A stretch of DNA of 9,638 bases, taken from UBA1189 sp045544835 (GTDB taxonomy: Bacteria > Bacteroidota > Bacteroidia > Bacteroidales > Bacteroidaceae). This document shows, piece after piece, positions 1-6,622 of this stretch. Numbering within the stretch: the stretch's first letter is position 1; each line of letters starts with the position of its first letter. The translations under genes and the position numbers were made by a program. The notes beneath the pieces are model-generated. The model saw only the letters and a program-made list of their open reading frames with translations. It did no database searches and was not told where the DNA came from. The stretch covers positions 1 to 9,638 of the forward strand of contig JAZPZS010000088.1 of the NCBI GenBank assembly GCA_045544835.1, given 5' to 3'.

Positions 1-1469
1 ATCATCTTGTGCAGTGCGATACCGCGGTGAGCCATGTAGTTCTCGTCGCCCTTCTGGAAGTGCCAGTACATATCGGCATCCACGAGGCGGAAGATGATGG
101 TCTTGTCGCCCACGAGTGCCTGGTCATGGCTCTCGGCATACGAGATGGTCTTCTCGTCCTGACGGCGGTTGGTAACCTCCCAGAACATGCTGGTGGGCTT
201 CCAGTTCTCGTCGGTCTGCTCCTTGATGAGCTTAATCCAGTAGTCGGGCACGTTCATCGCCATGCGGTAGTCGAAGCCGTAGCCACCGTTCTTGATGGGG
301 GCTGCTAGTCCGGGCATACCCGATACCTCCTCGGCAATGGTGATGGCATTCTTGTTGAGCTCGTGGATGAGCGAGTTGGCTAAGGTGAGGTAACAGATGG
401 CATCGCCGTCCTGATTCAGGTTGTAGTAGTCGCCATAGCCACAGAAGGCCTCGCCCAAGCCGTGGCTGCGGTAGAGCATAGAGGTGACGCCGTCGAAGCG
501 GAAGCCGTCGAACTTATACTCCTCCATCCAGAAGCGGCAGTTTGAGAGCAGAAAGCACACCACATCGTTCTTGGAGTAGTCGAAGCAGAGTGAGTCCCAA
601 GCCGGATGCTCATGACGGTCGCCTGGGTAGAAATATTGGTTGGGGTCGCCAGCCAAGTTGCCAAGCCCCTCAAGCACATTCTTCACGGCGTGTGACTGCA
701 CCATATCCATAATCACGGCAATGCCGTTGGCATGAGCCTCATCAATGAGCTGTTTGAGCTCCTCGGGAGTACCCTGGCGCGACGATGCCGCGAAGAAGTT
801 TGACACGTGGTAACCAAACGAGCCATAATAGGGGTGCTCCTGGATGGCCATGATCTGTATGCAGTTGTACCCTGCGGTAATCACGCGCGGCAACACCTTC
901 TCGCGGAACTCGTTGTAGGTCGATACCTTCTCCTCCTCGCCCGACATGCCCACGTGGCATTCGTAGATGAGCAGGGGTGAGGTGTTGGGCTTGAACTTCT
1001 TCACCTTGAACTCATAGGGCTCGGGCTCCCATACCTGTGCACTGAACAGGTAGGTCTTCTCGTCCTGTACCACACGACGAACGTAGGCAGGGATACGTTC
1101 TCCCGAGCCGCCTTGCCAGTACACCTTCATCTTATAGTAGTCCTCGTGGTGGATGGCATCGGCAGGCAGGTTCACCTCCCAGTCGCCATGTCCGTTGAGT
1201 CGGGTGAGCTTATACTCGGGCTTCTCCTGCCACTCGTTGAAGTCGCCTATGAGATATATCTCCGTAGCATTGGGTGCCCACTCGCGGAATGTCCACCCCT
1301 TCTTCGTCTTGTGCAGGCCATAGTACTTGTGACCACAGGCCACATCTTTTAGTTTCTTGGCACCATTGTCGGTGAGTTCGTTCCTGCGGCGCACGTAGTA
1401 GTCGTAGCGTCCCTGAATCGCGGGTTCGTATGGTTCGAGCCACGGATCGTTTTCAATAAGTTTTAGCAT
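1..1469 (-). CDS. glgB: 1,4-alpha-glucan (glycogen) branching enzyme, eukaryotic-type GH13, 3' end missing
   Basis: This enzyme cuts alpha-1,4 glucan chains and re-attaches them in alpha-1,6 linkage during cytoplasmic glycogen synthesis. The first 489 codons lie in the window and the rest runs off the left edge; relatives are about 670-700 residues, so roughly the last 180-200 are missing. Translation starts MLKLIENDPWLEPYEP. A CBM48-like beta domain (WTFREWAPNATEIYLIGDFNEW, about residues 59-80) precedes the GH13 barrel. All three catalytic acids are readable: Asp326 in DGFRFDGVTSMLY (nucleophile), Glu380 in AEEVSGMPG (acid/base) and Asp449 in ESHDQALVGDKT. These motifs resemble eukaryotic GBE1 more than E. 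coli GlgB, as known for Bacteroidetes homologues. The gene follows the DUF386 gene after 94 bp containing an octamer-repeat palindrome. I found no complete promoter of its own, so read-through is possible. The reading frame is intact as far as seen. Confidence 0.95.
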   Translation of the reverse strand, partial: MLKLIENDPWLEPYEPAIQGRYDYYVRRRNELTDNGAKKLKDVACGHKYYGLHKTKKGWTFREWAPNATEIYLIGDFNEWQEKPEYKLTRLNGHGDWEVNLPADAIHHEDYYKMKVYWQGGSGERIPAYVRRVVQDEKTYLFSAQVWEPEPYEFKVKKFKPNTSPLLIYECHVGMSGEEEKVSTYNEFREKVLPRVITAGYNCIQIMAIQEHPYYGSFGYHVSNFFAASSRQGTPEELKQLIDEAHANGIAVIMDMVQSHAVKNVLEGLGNLAGDPNQYFYPGDRHEHPAWDSLCFDYSKNDVVCFLLSNCRFWMEEYKFDGFRFDGVTSMLYRSHGLGEAFCGYGDYYNLNQDGDAICYLTLANSLIHELNKNAITIAEEVSGMPGLAAPIKNGGYGFDYRMAMNVPDYWIKLIKEQTDENWKPTSMFWEVTNRRQDEKTISYAESHDQALVGDKTIIFRLVDADMYWHFQKGDENYMAHRGIALHKM

Positions 1470-1483
1470 AATATTTTAGTTTT

Positions 1484-1566
1484 TAAGTTTATAAGTTTTC
1501 GAGTTTGTAGGTTGTCATTCTCAGAAGGAACTTAAAATCCAACAAACTTATGAACTCACAAACTTA
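1484..1566. repeat. Imperfect palindrome built from 8-bp repeats (hairpin)
   Basis: Positions 1484-1515 pair with 1535-1566 around a 19-nt loop (1516-1534), with about 8 mismatches or wobbles in 32 positions. Each arm is itself periodic: units of the type taAGTTT recur every 8 bp in the left arm (taagttta, taagtttt, cgagtttg, taggttgt), and the opposite strand of the right arm shows the same period. The right arm overlaps the stop codon of the DUF386 gene (1564-1566). A run of six T (1567-1572) follows on the + strand, but minus-strand transcripts leave the stem without a U-run, so it is a poor intrinsic terminator for the minus-strand genes. The right arm also carries two TAAGTTTG sequences on the minus strand that match the -7 promoter consensus but lack a -33 TTTG. 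Its role is unknown. Confidence 0.7.
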
Positions 1567-2004
1567 TTTTTTCACTTTCACGATTATCTTCTTCAACCCA
1601 GTGGGAGTAATGCCGGGAGCATGACCATCGGAGGGGAAGAAAAGGGTAAACATACCGGGCTTCACGGTGAGATAGTCATCGGCCAAGCCATCATACAAGG
1701 TAAGGTCCTTAACGGCATCGTACTCCGCTTCGGGGAGGTCGGCACGCTGGGTATAGCCCATCTGCTCCACGCCAGTCAACGGTATCTGTATGTCGATGTA
1801 TTCATTGTGTGTCTCCAGCTTGGCCTCTTCCTTGGTCTTGGGACCAATCTCATTGACGTTGACAATCAACTCATTCTCTACAAGAACGATTTTTCCAGGA
1901 GCAAGAGCCTTGAGGTCGGTGTTCTCAATGTAGTCGATAGCCTGTGCAAACAGGGGATTCAGCGAAGCATAGTCGCGTAAGTTTTTCAGATTGTCTATTA
2001 CCAT
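1564..2004 (-). CDS. YhcH/YjgK/YiaL (DUF386) family protein, probable sugar anomerase
   Basis: This 146-residue protein spans the usual length (about 150) of the DUF386 cupin-like family, which includes E. coli NanQ (YhcH), YiaL, YjgK and EbgC. NanQ accelerates anomer interconversion of sialic acid; other members are associated with sugar catabolism. The family core is visible: Glu64 and His66 in LETHNEYIDIQ, Tyr69, Asp71, then GVEQMGY, and His128 in FPSDGHAPG. These residues are candidate metal or sugar ligands. There is no signal peptide, so it is probably cytoplasmic. A promoter with its -33 box in the end of the upstream phosphatase gene drives it, leaving a leader of about 80 nt. Downstream is the branching enzyme. 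No sialic-acid or other sugar catabolic genes adjoin it, so the substrate cannot be named from context. Confidence 0.9.
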   Translation of the reverse strand: MVIDNLKNLRDYASLNPLFAQAIDYIENTDLKALAPGKIVLVENELIVNVNEIGPKTKEEAKLETHNEYIDIQIPLTGVEQMGYTQRADLPEAEYDAVKDLTLYDGLADDYLTVKPGMFTLFFPSDGHAPGITPTGLKKIIVKVKK

Positions 2005-2091
2005 GGCTTTAGTTTTTTGAGGTTATGGTTTATAATGTTTATCATCTTAAAATCATGGATATGGGAAATGCCCAAAATTCCAATCATCTCA

Positions 2092-2123
2092 CAAATGTAA
2101 GTATTATCTTCTTATCATCCAAA
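2092..2123 (-). promoter_or_regulatory. Bacteroidetes-type promoter for the DUF386 gene
   Basis: On the minus strand the -33 element TTTG (2123-2120) is followed after exactly 20 bp by TACATTTG (2099-2092), matching the -7 consensus TAnnTTTG. The -33 box lies inside the last codons of the upstream phosphatase gene (stop at 2115-2117). Transcription would begin near 2085, giving a leader of about 80 nt that holds only a tiny TGGG/CCCA stem (2062-2074). It implies that the DUF386 gene is expressed separately from the MORN-phosphatase pair. Confidence 0.65.
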
Positions 2124-2927
2124 TATAGTGTCCGAAAAAGCTCGACCTACAATTTGAAGCAACGGCTGATGAATGCATCCGTTCGAGGCAACCACCTCAC
2201 GCCCATTAAGGAAGGTGTCGCCACCATGAAAGTCGGTAGTGACACCGCCCGCCTCGGCAAGGATGAGCGTACCTGCCGCCACATCCCACGGCCCCAGTAG
2301 GCCTTCGATGCGTCCCTCGGCACGCCCTGCGGCAACATAACATAGCTCCGCGGCCGCCGAGCCAAGCAGACGTTCGGCTCCTACCGTGCCATACATCTGC
2401 GCTATGGCATTGAGGATGAAGGGGCGGAAGTAATCACTATCGTAGGGGAATCCTAGAAGAATCTGCGCCTGATTCATATCGGCTATCGTGCTGACATGGA
2501 TGGGCTGTCCGTTGAGGTAGGCTCCTCCACCCTTATACGCCGAATAGCACTCATCGCGACACACCTCGTAGACAACGCCCAGGAGAATCTCCTTGCGGTT
2601 GCGTAGCGCTATGCTGACGCAGTAGGGGGCCATGTCGTGAATGAAGTTGGTGGTACCATCCAGCGGGTCGATGACCCAGCAATACTCCTCCTCGGCACAC
2701 TGGCGGGTGGTCTTCTCCTCCGTGACGAAGCCTGCCTCGGGAAGCAGAGCGCCAAGTTGTGCAACGAGCCGTTGCTCAGACATCTTGTCGACATACGATA
2801 CATAATCGTGGGGGCCCTTCTCCTGTACTGCTGTCCTGTCGAATGCTGCACGCTGCTCCTTGAGAAAGTGTCCGGCACTCACGGCGACATCGATTACTTG
2901 GGAAATCAGTTGACTTAGTTCTATCAT
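2115..2927 (-). CDS. Inositol monophosphatase (SuhB/CysQ) family phosphatase
   Basis: This 270-residue cytoplasmic protein belongs to the Mg2+-dependent, Li+-sensitive sugar phosphatase family. It carries the metal-binding motifs in order: Glu70-Glu71 in GFVTEEKT, DPLDGTTNF with Asp87 and Asp90, and GPWDVAAGTLILAEAGG with Trp214-Asp215. It also has the substrate-side block GAERLLGSAAAELCYVA (around residues 183-199). Positions of the key acids closely follow those of human IMPase (Glu70, Asp90, Asp93, Asp220), so it should be active. Family members hydrolyse inositol-1-phosphate, 3'-phosphoadenosine-5'-phosphate or fructose-1,6-bisphosphate; the sequence does not settle which, and the context does not help. 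The start MIELSQLISQ gives a standard N-terminus. It lies 44 bp after the MORN gene with no promoter or terminator seen between, so the two are probably co-transcribed. Confidence 0.93.
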   Translation of the reverse strand: MIELSQLISQVIDVAVSAGHFLKEQRAAFDRTAVQEKGPHDYVSYVDKMSEQRLVAQLGALLPEAGFVTEEKTTRQCAEEEYCWVIDPLDGTTNFIHDMAPYCVSIALRNRKEILLGVVYEVCRDECYSAYKGGGAYLNGQPIHVSTIADMNQAQILLGFPYDSDYFRPFILNAIAQMYGTVGAERLLGSAAAELCYVAAGRAEGRIEGLLGPWDVAAGTLILAEAGGVTTDFHGGDTFLNGREVVASNGCIHQPLLQIVGRAFSDTIFG

Positions 2928-2932
2928 GCGAG

Positions 2933-2962
2933 TGATCAGTGTTTTTTCTTTTATGATCAGTG
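2933..2962. repeat. 9-bp direct repeat upstream of the phosphatase gene
   Basis: TGATCAGTG occurs at 2933-2941 and again at 2954-2962, a period of 21 bp (two helical turns), separated by a T-rich stretch. Each copy contains the palindrome TGATCA. The pair sits in the 44-bp gap between the MORN stop and the phosphatase start. It could be an operator-like site or simply a small duplication. Confidence 0.5.
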
Positions 2963-2971
2963 ATTGCCTGC

Positions 2972-4126
2972 TTAGCGCATCATGCCATTGACATAGTTCA
3001 CGGTGCGCACCAGGTTGCCTTGGGCATCATACTCCTTGAAGGGGCCGTTCTGCAGGTTATTGACATAGGTACCCTCCGTACGAGTGCTATCGGTGCGGAT
3101 AACCGTGCCGTACCCATCCTTTACGCCCTGCTTGTATTCCCCTTCGTATACCGTGCCGTCGGCCAGTACCATGTTGCCCTTTCCGTGTGGCAGGTCATCG
3201 ACCCAATCCCCCTCATAGACGTCACCGTTGGGCCATCGGCAGATGCCCTTTCCGTGGCGTTTGTTTTGTTGCCAATCGCCGTCATAGACCTCTCCGCTAG
3301 CCATCTCGAAGCGTCCACGTCCATGGATGGCACCATCCTTATACTCTCCCGTATAGCGGCTCCCGTTAGGGCGGGTATATACGCCATAGCCCGTGCGCAT
3401 GCCGTCGGCGTATTCGCCTACATAGACATCACCGTCGAAGAAGCGGTACTCGCCCTTCCCATGCTGCACGTTGTTGCGCCACTGGCCGGTATACTCATCC
3501 CCATTGGCGTAGAGGAAGGTACCCTCTCCATGCCGCACATCGTTGCGCCAATAGCCGTCGTAGCTGGCCCCGTCGAGCCAGAACATGCGACCCTTGCCCT
3601 CTTTGTGGTCATGGCTCCACGCCCCGTTGTAGTTCGACCCATCATCGCACCATATATAGACTCCCGTCCCATGGCGCTCACCATGCTCCCACTGCCCGGT
3701 ATAGGTATCGCCGTTGGCATAGAACATGGAGCCAAACCCATGGATATCGCCCATGAGGAAGCTCCCCTCGTATCGGCGTCCATCAGGAAAGTACAGGGTG
3801 CCGCGTCCATTGCGCACACCGCGATGCCACTCCCCCTCATAGCGTGTACTATCGGCATAGGTCATCACACCGCGTCCTTGACGCTTGCCATTTTCAAACA
3901 TGCCCTGATATACCGACCCGTCCGCAAAGGTCAGCTTGCCCTTGCCGTGGGGACGCATAAACATGACATCCCCCTTGTACAGGGATCCATCGCGCAATGT
4001 CTTGGATTTCTGACGTACGAGCACTTTCTCAACAACGTTCTGTTGCGCCTCAACTGCCCCGAACGGCACAGCCAGCAGGAAAGCTGTAATCAGCAATGAA
4101 TATAATGAGTGTCTTCTACTATACAT
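2972..4126 (-). CDS. Secreted protein of 14 tandem MORN repeats
   Basis: This 384-residue protein has a Sec signal peptide (hydrophobic residues about 9-24, probable cleavage after VEA, before QQN). A short linker leads into 14 consecutive MORN repeats running from residue 46 to about 368. Each unit is 23 residues of the form DGxxYxGxWxxGxxHGxGxxxxx; the fifth is 24 long, and the last (starting DSTRTEG) is degenerate. A short tail ends VNYVNGMMR. MORN arrays form extended beta-hairpin solenoids; in other organisms they act as protein- or lipid-contact scaffolds. No catalytic domain is attached. There is no lipobox, so it is periplasmic or exported. A promoter lies directly upstream with a very short leader, and the phosphatase gene follows after 44 bp. 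Its function is unknown. The high number of exact-length repeats suggests expansion by tandem duplication. Confidence 0.9.
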   Translation of the reverse strand: MYSRRHSLYSLLITAFLLAVPFGAVEAQQNVVEKVLVRQKSKTLRDGSLYKGDVMFMRPHGKGKLTFADGSVYQGMFENGKRQGRGVMTYADSTRYEGEWHRGVRNGRGTLYFPDGRRYEGSFLMGDIHGFGSMFYANGDTYTGQWEHGERHGTGVYIWCDDGSNYNGAWSHDHKEGKGRMFWLDGASYDGYWRNDVRHGEGTFLYANGDEYTGQWRNNVQHGKGEYRFFDGDVYVGEYADGMRTGYGVYTRPNGSRYTGEYKDGAIHGRGRFEMASGEVYDGDWQQNKRHGKGICRWPNGDVYEGDWVDDLPHGKGNMVLADGTVYEGEYKQGVKDGYGTVIRTDSTRTEGTYVNNLQNGPFKEYDAQGNLVRTVNYVNGMMR

Positions 4127-4142
4127 ATTACACTTTTTCGAG

Positions 4143-4174
4143 CAAAGTTAAACAAACACACGTGAACGTACAAA
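4143..4174 (-). promoter_or_regulatory. Bacteroidetes-type promoter for the MORN gene
   Basis: Minus-strand TTTG (4174-4171) is followed after 20 bp by TAACTTTG (4150-4143), a full match to TAnnTTTG. Transcription should begin near 4137, leaving a leader of only about 10 nt before the ATG at 4126. This is the only candidate promoter found in the 4127-4280 gap. Confidence 0.65.
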
Positions 4175-4280
4175 TTAAGAACCACAAAAAATACTTATCG
4201 CAACGAAAAATTGAAGCATTTTAATTACAAAAACTGACAGTCCAGTACCTTTCGCTCCATACAATCCACTACCCTACCGC

Positions 4281-4319
4281 AAAAGAGAGTGAGGATCGAA
4301 CCGACCCTCACTCTCTTTT
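4281..4319. terminator. Strong symmetrical rho-independent terminator
   Basis: A perfect 14-bp inverted repeat pairs 4281-4294 (aaaagagagtgagg) with 4306-4319. The 11-nt intervening stretch holds a further TCG/CGA mini-stem. Because the outer stem is AAAA/TTTT, both strands end in a short U-run, so it can work in either direction. It lies 20 bp after the stop of the S46 peptidase gene and upstream of the MORN promoter, so it separates those two transcripts. Confidence 0.85.
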
Positions 4320-4338
4320 CATTGCCCGTACGAGTCAA

Positions 4339-6498
4339 TTACTCCACGATAGTCATCTCATCGACGAGGTGCTTGCAACCACCCAACTTCTCAAGGATGA
4401 AGAGCACATAGCGGATATCCACCACGATGCAACGCTGCTTGTCATTGTCGAAGTTGATGTCGCCGCTCAGCGATTCCCAGTTGCCATCGAAAGCAGCTCC
4501 GATGAGCTCTCCATGGGCATTCATCACGGGGCTACCGCTATTGCCACCGGTGATATCATTGGTGGTGATAAAGTTTACCGGCAGACGGCCATCACTCAGT
4601 GCATAGCGGCCATAGTCCTTGGTTGCATAAAGTTGCTTGAGTTTCTCGGGCACCACAAACTCGGGGTTGGTGGCATCTTCCTTTTCCATCACTCCCTCCA
4701 GCGTGGTGTAGTAGTCGTAGCTGACACCATTCTTGGGGCTATAGGGCTTCACCGTACCATAGGTAAGGCGAAGGGTGAAGTTGGCATCGGGAGCCTTGGG
4801 CGTGGGGGCATACATCTCGCAGAGCCCACGGACGTAGGTCTTGTGGAGCAGCTGCAGCTCATCGCGGTCGGCAGCGCTGGCAGCACTAAGACGGGTATAC
4901 ATCTCCCACTTGCAACGTGAATATGCTGTGGCAAGGTCCTTTTCAATAGCCTTTACCGAAGGTTTCTTGAGGAATCGCTTCAGGTTCTGCTCGTTGGCAG
5001 TGATGGAATTGTCATACATAGCATCGATATAGCGGTCGATGTCGCCTTTGTAGTCCTTGTCAATGGTGGTGTAGAAGGCGGGCAACTCGATATCCATCTC
5101 CTTGTAAAGGGCAAAAAGGGCCTTGGCCACCTTACGGTCGACCTCGTGGTCGTAGTCCTTGTTGTGAACCTGGGCATAGGACCTGCGCAGTTCGTCGCTC
5201 CACTTGGCTACCGCCTCTTTATCCTTCGCTTTGAGTGCTACCTTGAGGCTATCCATCACGCGGTATGGAGCACCAAACTCAATGCCCATCATGAAAGTCT
5301 CCGTAAAGGCCATACGAAGATAAGCATCAGCAGATGTCTTGGCCATCAGTTCATCAATCTTTGCCACCACGGCAGCATACTCATCGTTGCCCTTCTCGGC
5401 AGCAAAGTGGGCGAAGCGGGCTTCCTGCTCGGTCTTGGCCTCACGCACCTTGTTGTCGATGATAGCCTTGTTCATGCCAATAGAGTTCTTCCAATAGTTA
5501 CTGCTGCTTGCATACTTACCGGCATACTGGATACGCACCTTGTCACTGGCTGCCATCTCACGCTTGAGCACCTCTTGACGAGCCTCGCGCACCTGGATAC
5601 GCGGAGTGTTCTGGCAATCCATACGATGCTGTATCTCGCTGCGTGTGAGGAAGCGCTGCGTACTGCCGGGGAAGCCCATCACCATGGCATAGTCGCCTTC
5701 GCTCAATCCCTTGATGGAGACACTCAGATGCTTGGGAGTCTTCAGGGGTACGTTGTCCTCGCTATAGAGGGCAGGGTTACCTTCTGAATCGGCATAGATG
5801 CGGAACATGGAGAAGTCGCCCGTATGACGCGGCCACATCCAGTTGTCGGTTTCACCGCCAAACTTACCTACCGATGAAGGAGGTGCGGCTACCATACGTA
5901 TGTCAGAGTATACTTTCAGGAAGAACAGGTAGTAGCGGTTGCCGGCATAGAAAGGACGGACGATAGCCTCAATACCAGGTTTCCCATCGTACTCGCTGGC
6001 CTTGAGCTCCTCGCTGGCCATCTCGCCAAGGAACTGATATGACAATGCCTCTACCTCGGTGATGCTGTCGTTCGCGATAAGGGCATTAACCTTATCGGTG
6101 ACGTCAACGATTCTTTCCACAAAGGTAAACTCAAGGCCTGGAGTAGGCAGCTCCTCGGCGCGGGTCATTGCCCAGAAGCCATCGGTAAGGTAATCGTGCT
6201 CTACCGAGCTGTGTTGCTGTATGGCGCCATAGCCGCAATGGTGATTGGTAAGGATGAGTCCCTCTGCAGAGACAATCTCGCCCGTACATCCACCGCCAAA
6301 GATGCCTATGGCATCCTTGATTGAGGGCCCTGCCGGATTATATAAATCGGTACCCTCGAGTTGCAAGCCCTGCTGCTTCATCTGGTCGACCAGATATTGC
6401 TCCTCCATCATCTGGAGTAGCCACATTCCTTCGTCGGCACGGGCACCAAGAAAGATGCAGGCCAACATCATTGTAAATAAGATTCTTAATCTTTTCAT
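4339..6498 (-). CDS. dpp7: S46-family dipeptidyl-peptidase, DPP7-like
   Basis: This exported serine peptidase removes dipeptides from the N-termini of oligopeptides, feeding peptide uptake in Bacteroidetes. At 719 residues it has the usual S46 length. A signal peptide (residues 1 to about 21, MKRLRILFTMMLACIFLG) precedes the typical mature start DEGMWLL. The chymotrypsin-like triad is readable: His87 in LTNHHCGYG, Asp228 in WPRHTGDFSMFR and Ser654 in TGGNSGSPV. The helical regulatory domain lies roughly between residues 300 and 560. In P. gingivalis DPP11, Arg673, 18 residues after the catalytic Ser655, sets the preference for Asp/Glu. The equivalent residue here is Gly672 (in AFDGNWE), as in DPP7, which prefers hydrophobic P1 residues. 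So DPP7-type specificity is inferred. It has its own promoter and terminator and is transcribed away from the amide hydrolase. Confidence 0.95.
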   Translation of the reverse strand: MKRLRILFTMMLACIFLGARADEGMWLLQMMEEQYLVDQMKQQGLQLEGTDLYNPAGPSIKDAIGIFGGGCTGEIVSAEGLILTNHHCGYGAIQQHSSVEHDYLTDGFWAMTRAEELPTPGLEFTFVERIVDVTDKVNALIANDSITEVEALSYQFLGEMASEELKASEYDGKPGIEAIVRPFYAGNRYYLFFLKVYSDIRMVAAPPSSVGKFGGETDNWMWPRHTGDFSMFRIYADSEGNPALYSEDNVPLKTPKHLSVSIKGLSEGDYAMVMGFPGSTQRFLTRSEIQHRMDCQNTPRIQVREARQEVLKREMAASDKVRIQYAGKYASSSNYWKNSIGMNKAIIDNKVREAKTEQEARFAHFAAEKGNDEYAAVVAKIDELMAKTSADAYLRMAFTETFMMGIEFGAPYRVMDSLKVALKAKDKEAVAKWSDELRRSYAQVHNKDYDHEVDRKVAKALFALYKEMDIELPAFYTTIDKDYKGDIDRYIDAMYDNSITANEQNLKRFLKKPSVKAIEKDLATAYSRCKWEMYTRLSAASAADRDELQLLHKTYVRGLCEMYAPTPKAPDANFTLRLTYGTVKPYSPKNGVSYDYYTTLEGVMEKEDATNPEFVVPEKLKQLYATKDYGRYALSDGRLPVNFITTNDITGGNSGSPVMNAHGELIGAAFDGNWESLSGDINFDNDKQRCIVVDIRYVLFILEKLGGCKHLVDEMTIVE

Positions 6499-6537
6499 AA
6501 TTTGTTATTCATTTTATAGTTTACACAAAAAGAGGTG

Positions 6538-6569
6538 CAAACTTACACAATATTTTCTTCACCAACAAA
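6538..6569 (-). promoter_or_regulatory. Bacteroidetes-type promoter for the S46 peptidase
   Basis: Minus-strand TTTG (6569-6566) is followed after 20 bp by TAAGTTTG (6545-6538), matching the -33/-7 consensus fully. The start site would be near 6531, about 33 nt before the ATG at 6498. It occupies the middle of the 124-bp divergent gap. For the opposite, + strand gene only a weak candidate is visible (TCTGTTTG at 6581-6588, with no TTTG 20 bp upstream), so the two promoters may overlap. Confidence 0.65.
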
Positions 6570-6622
6570 CATTTACTATCTCTGTTTGTTAGCGATATCA
6601 AATACCCAACATATATATACAT

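Noticed and set aside
1484..1566. Calling the octamer palindrome an intrinsic terminator of the DUF386 gene
   Set aside because: On the minus strand the stem is A-rich and is followed by AAAACTAAAATAT, not a U-run; the T-run lies on the other side.
2990..3990. Short tandem DNA repeats that could suggest a CRISPR or satellite array
   Set aside because: The periodicity is 69 bp and coding (23-residue MORN units); there are no identical repeats with unique spacers.
2960..4099. A 379-codon open frame on the + strand opposite the MORN gene
   Set aside because: Its repetitive Ala/Pro/Ile-rich product is the antisense of the 69-bp MORN repeats, which lack stop codons in that frame. The minus strand has the signal peptide, clear MORN motifs and promoter.
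5146..5787. A 213-codon + strand open frame inside the S46 peptidase
   Set aside because: It is antisense to a well-supported peptidase frame, has no recognisable domain, and has no promoter.
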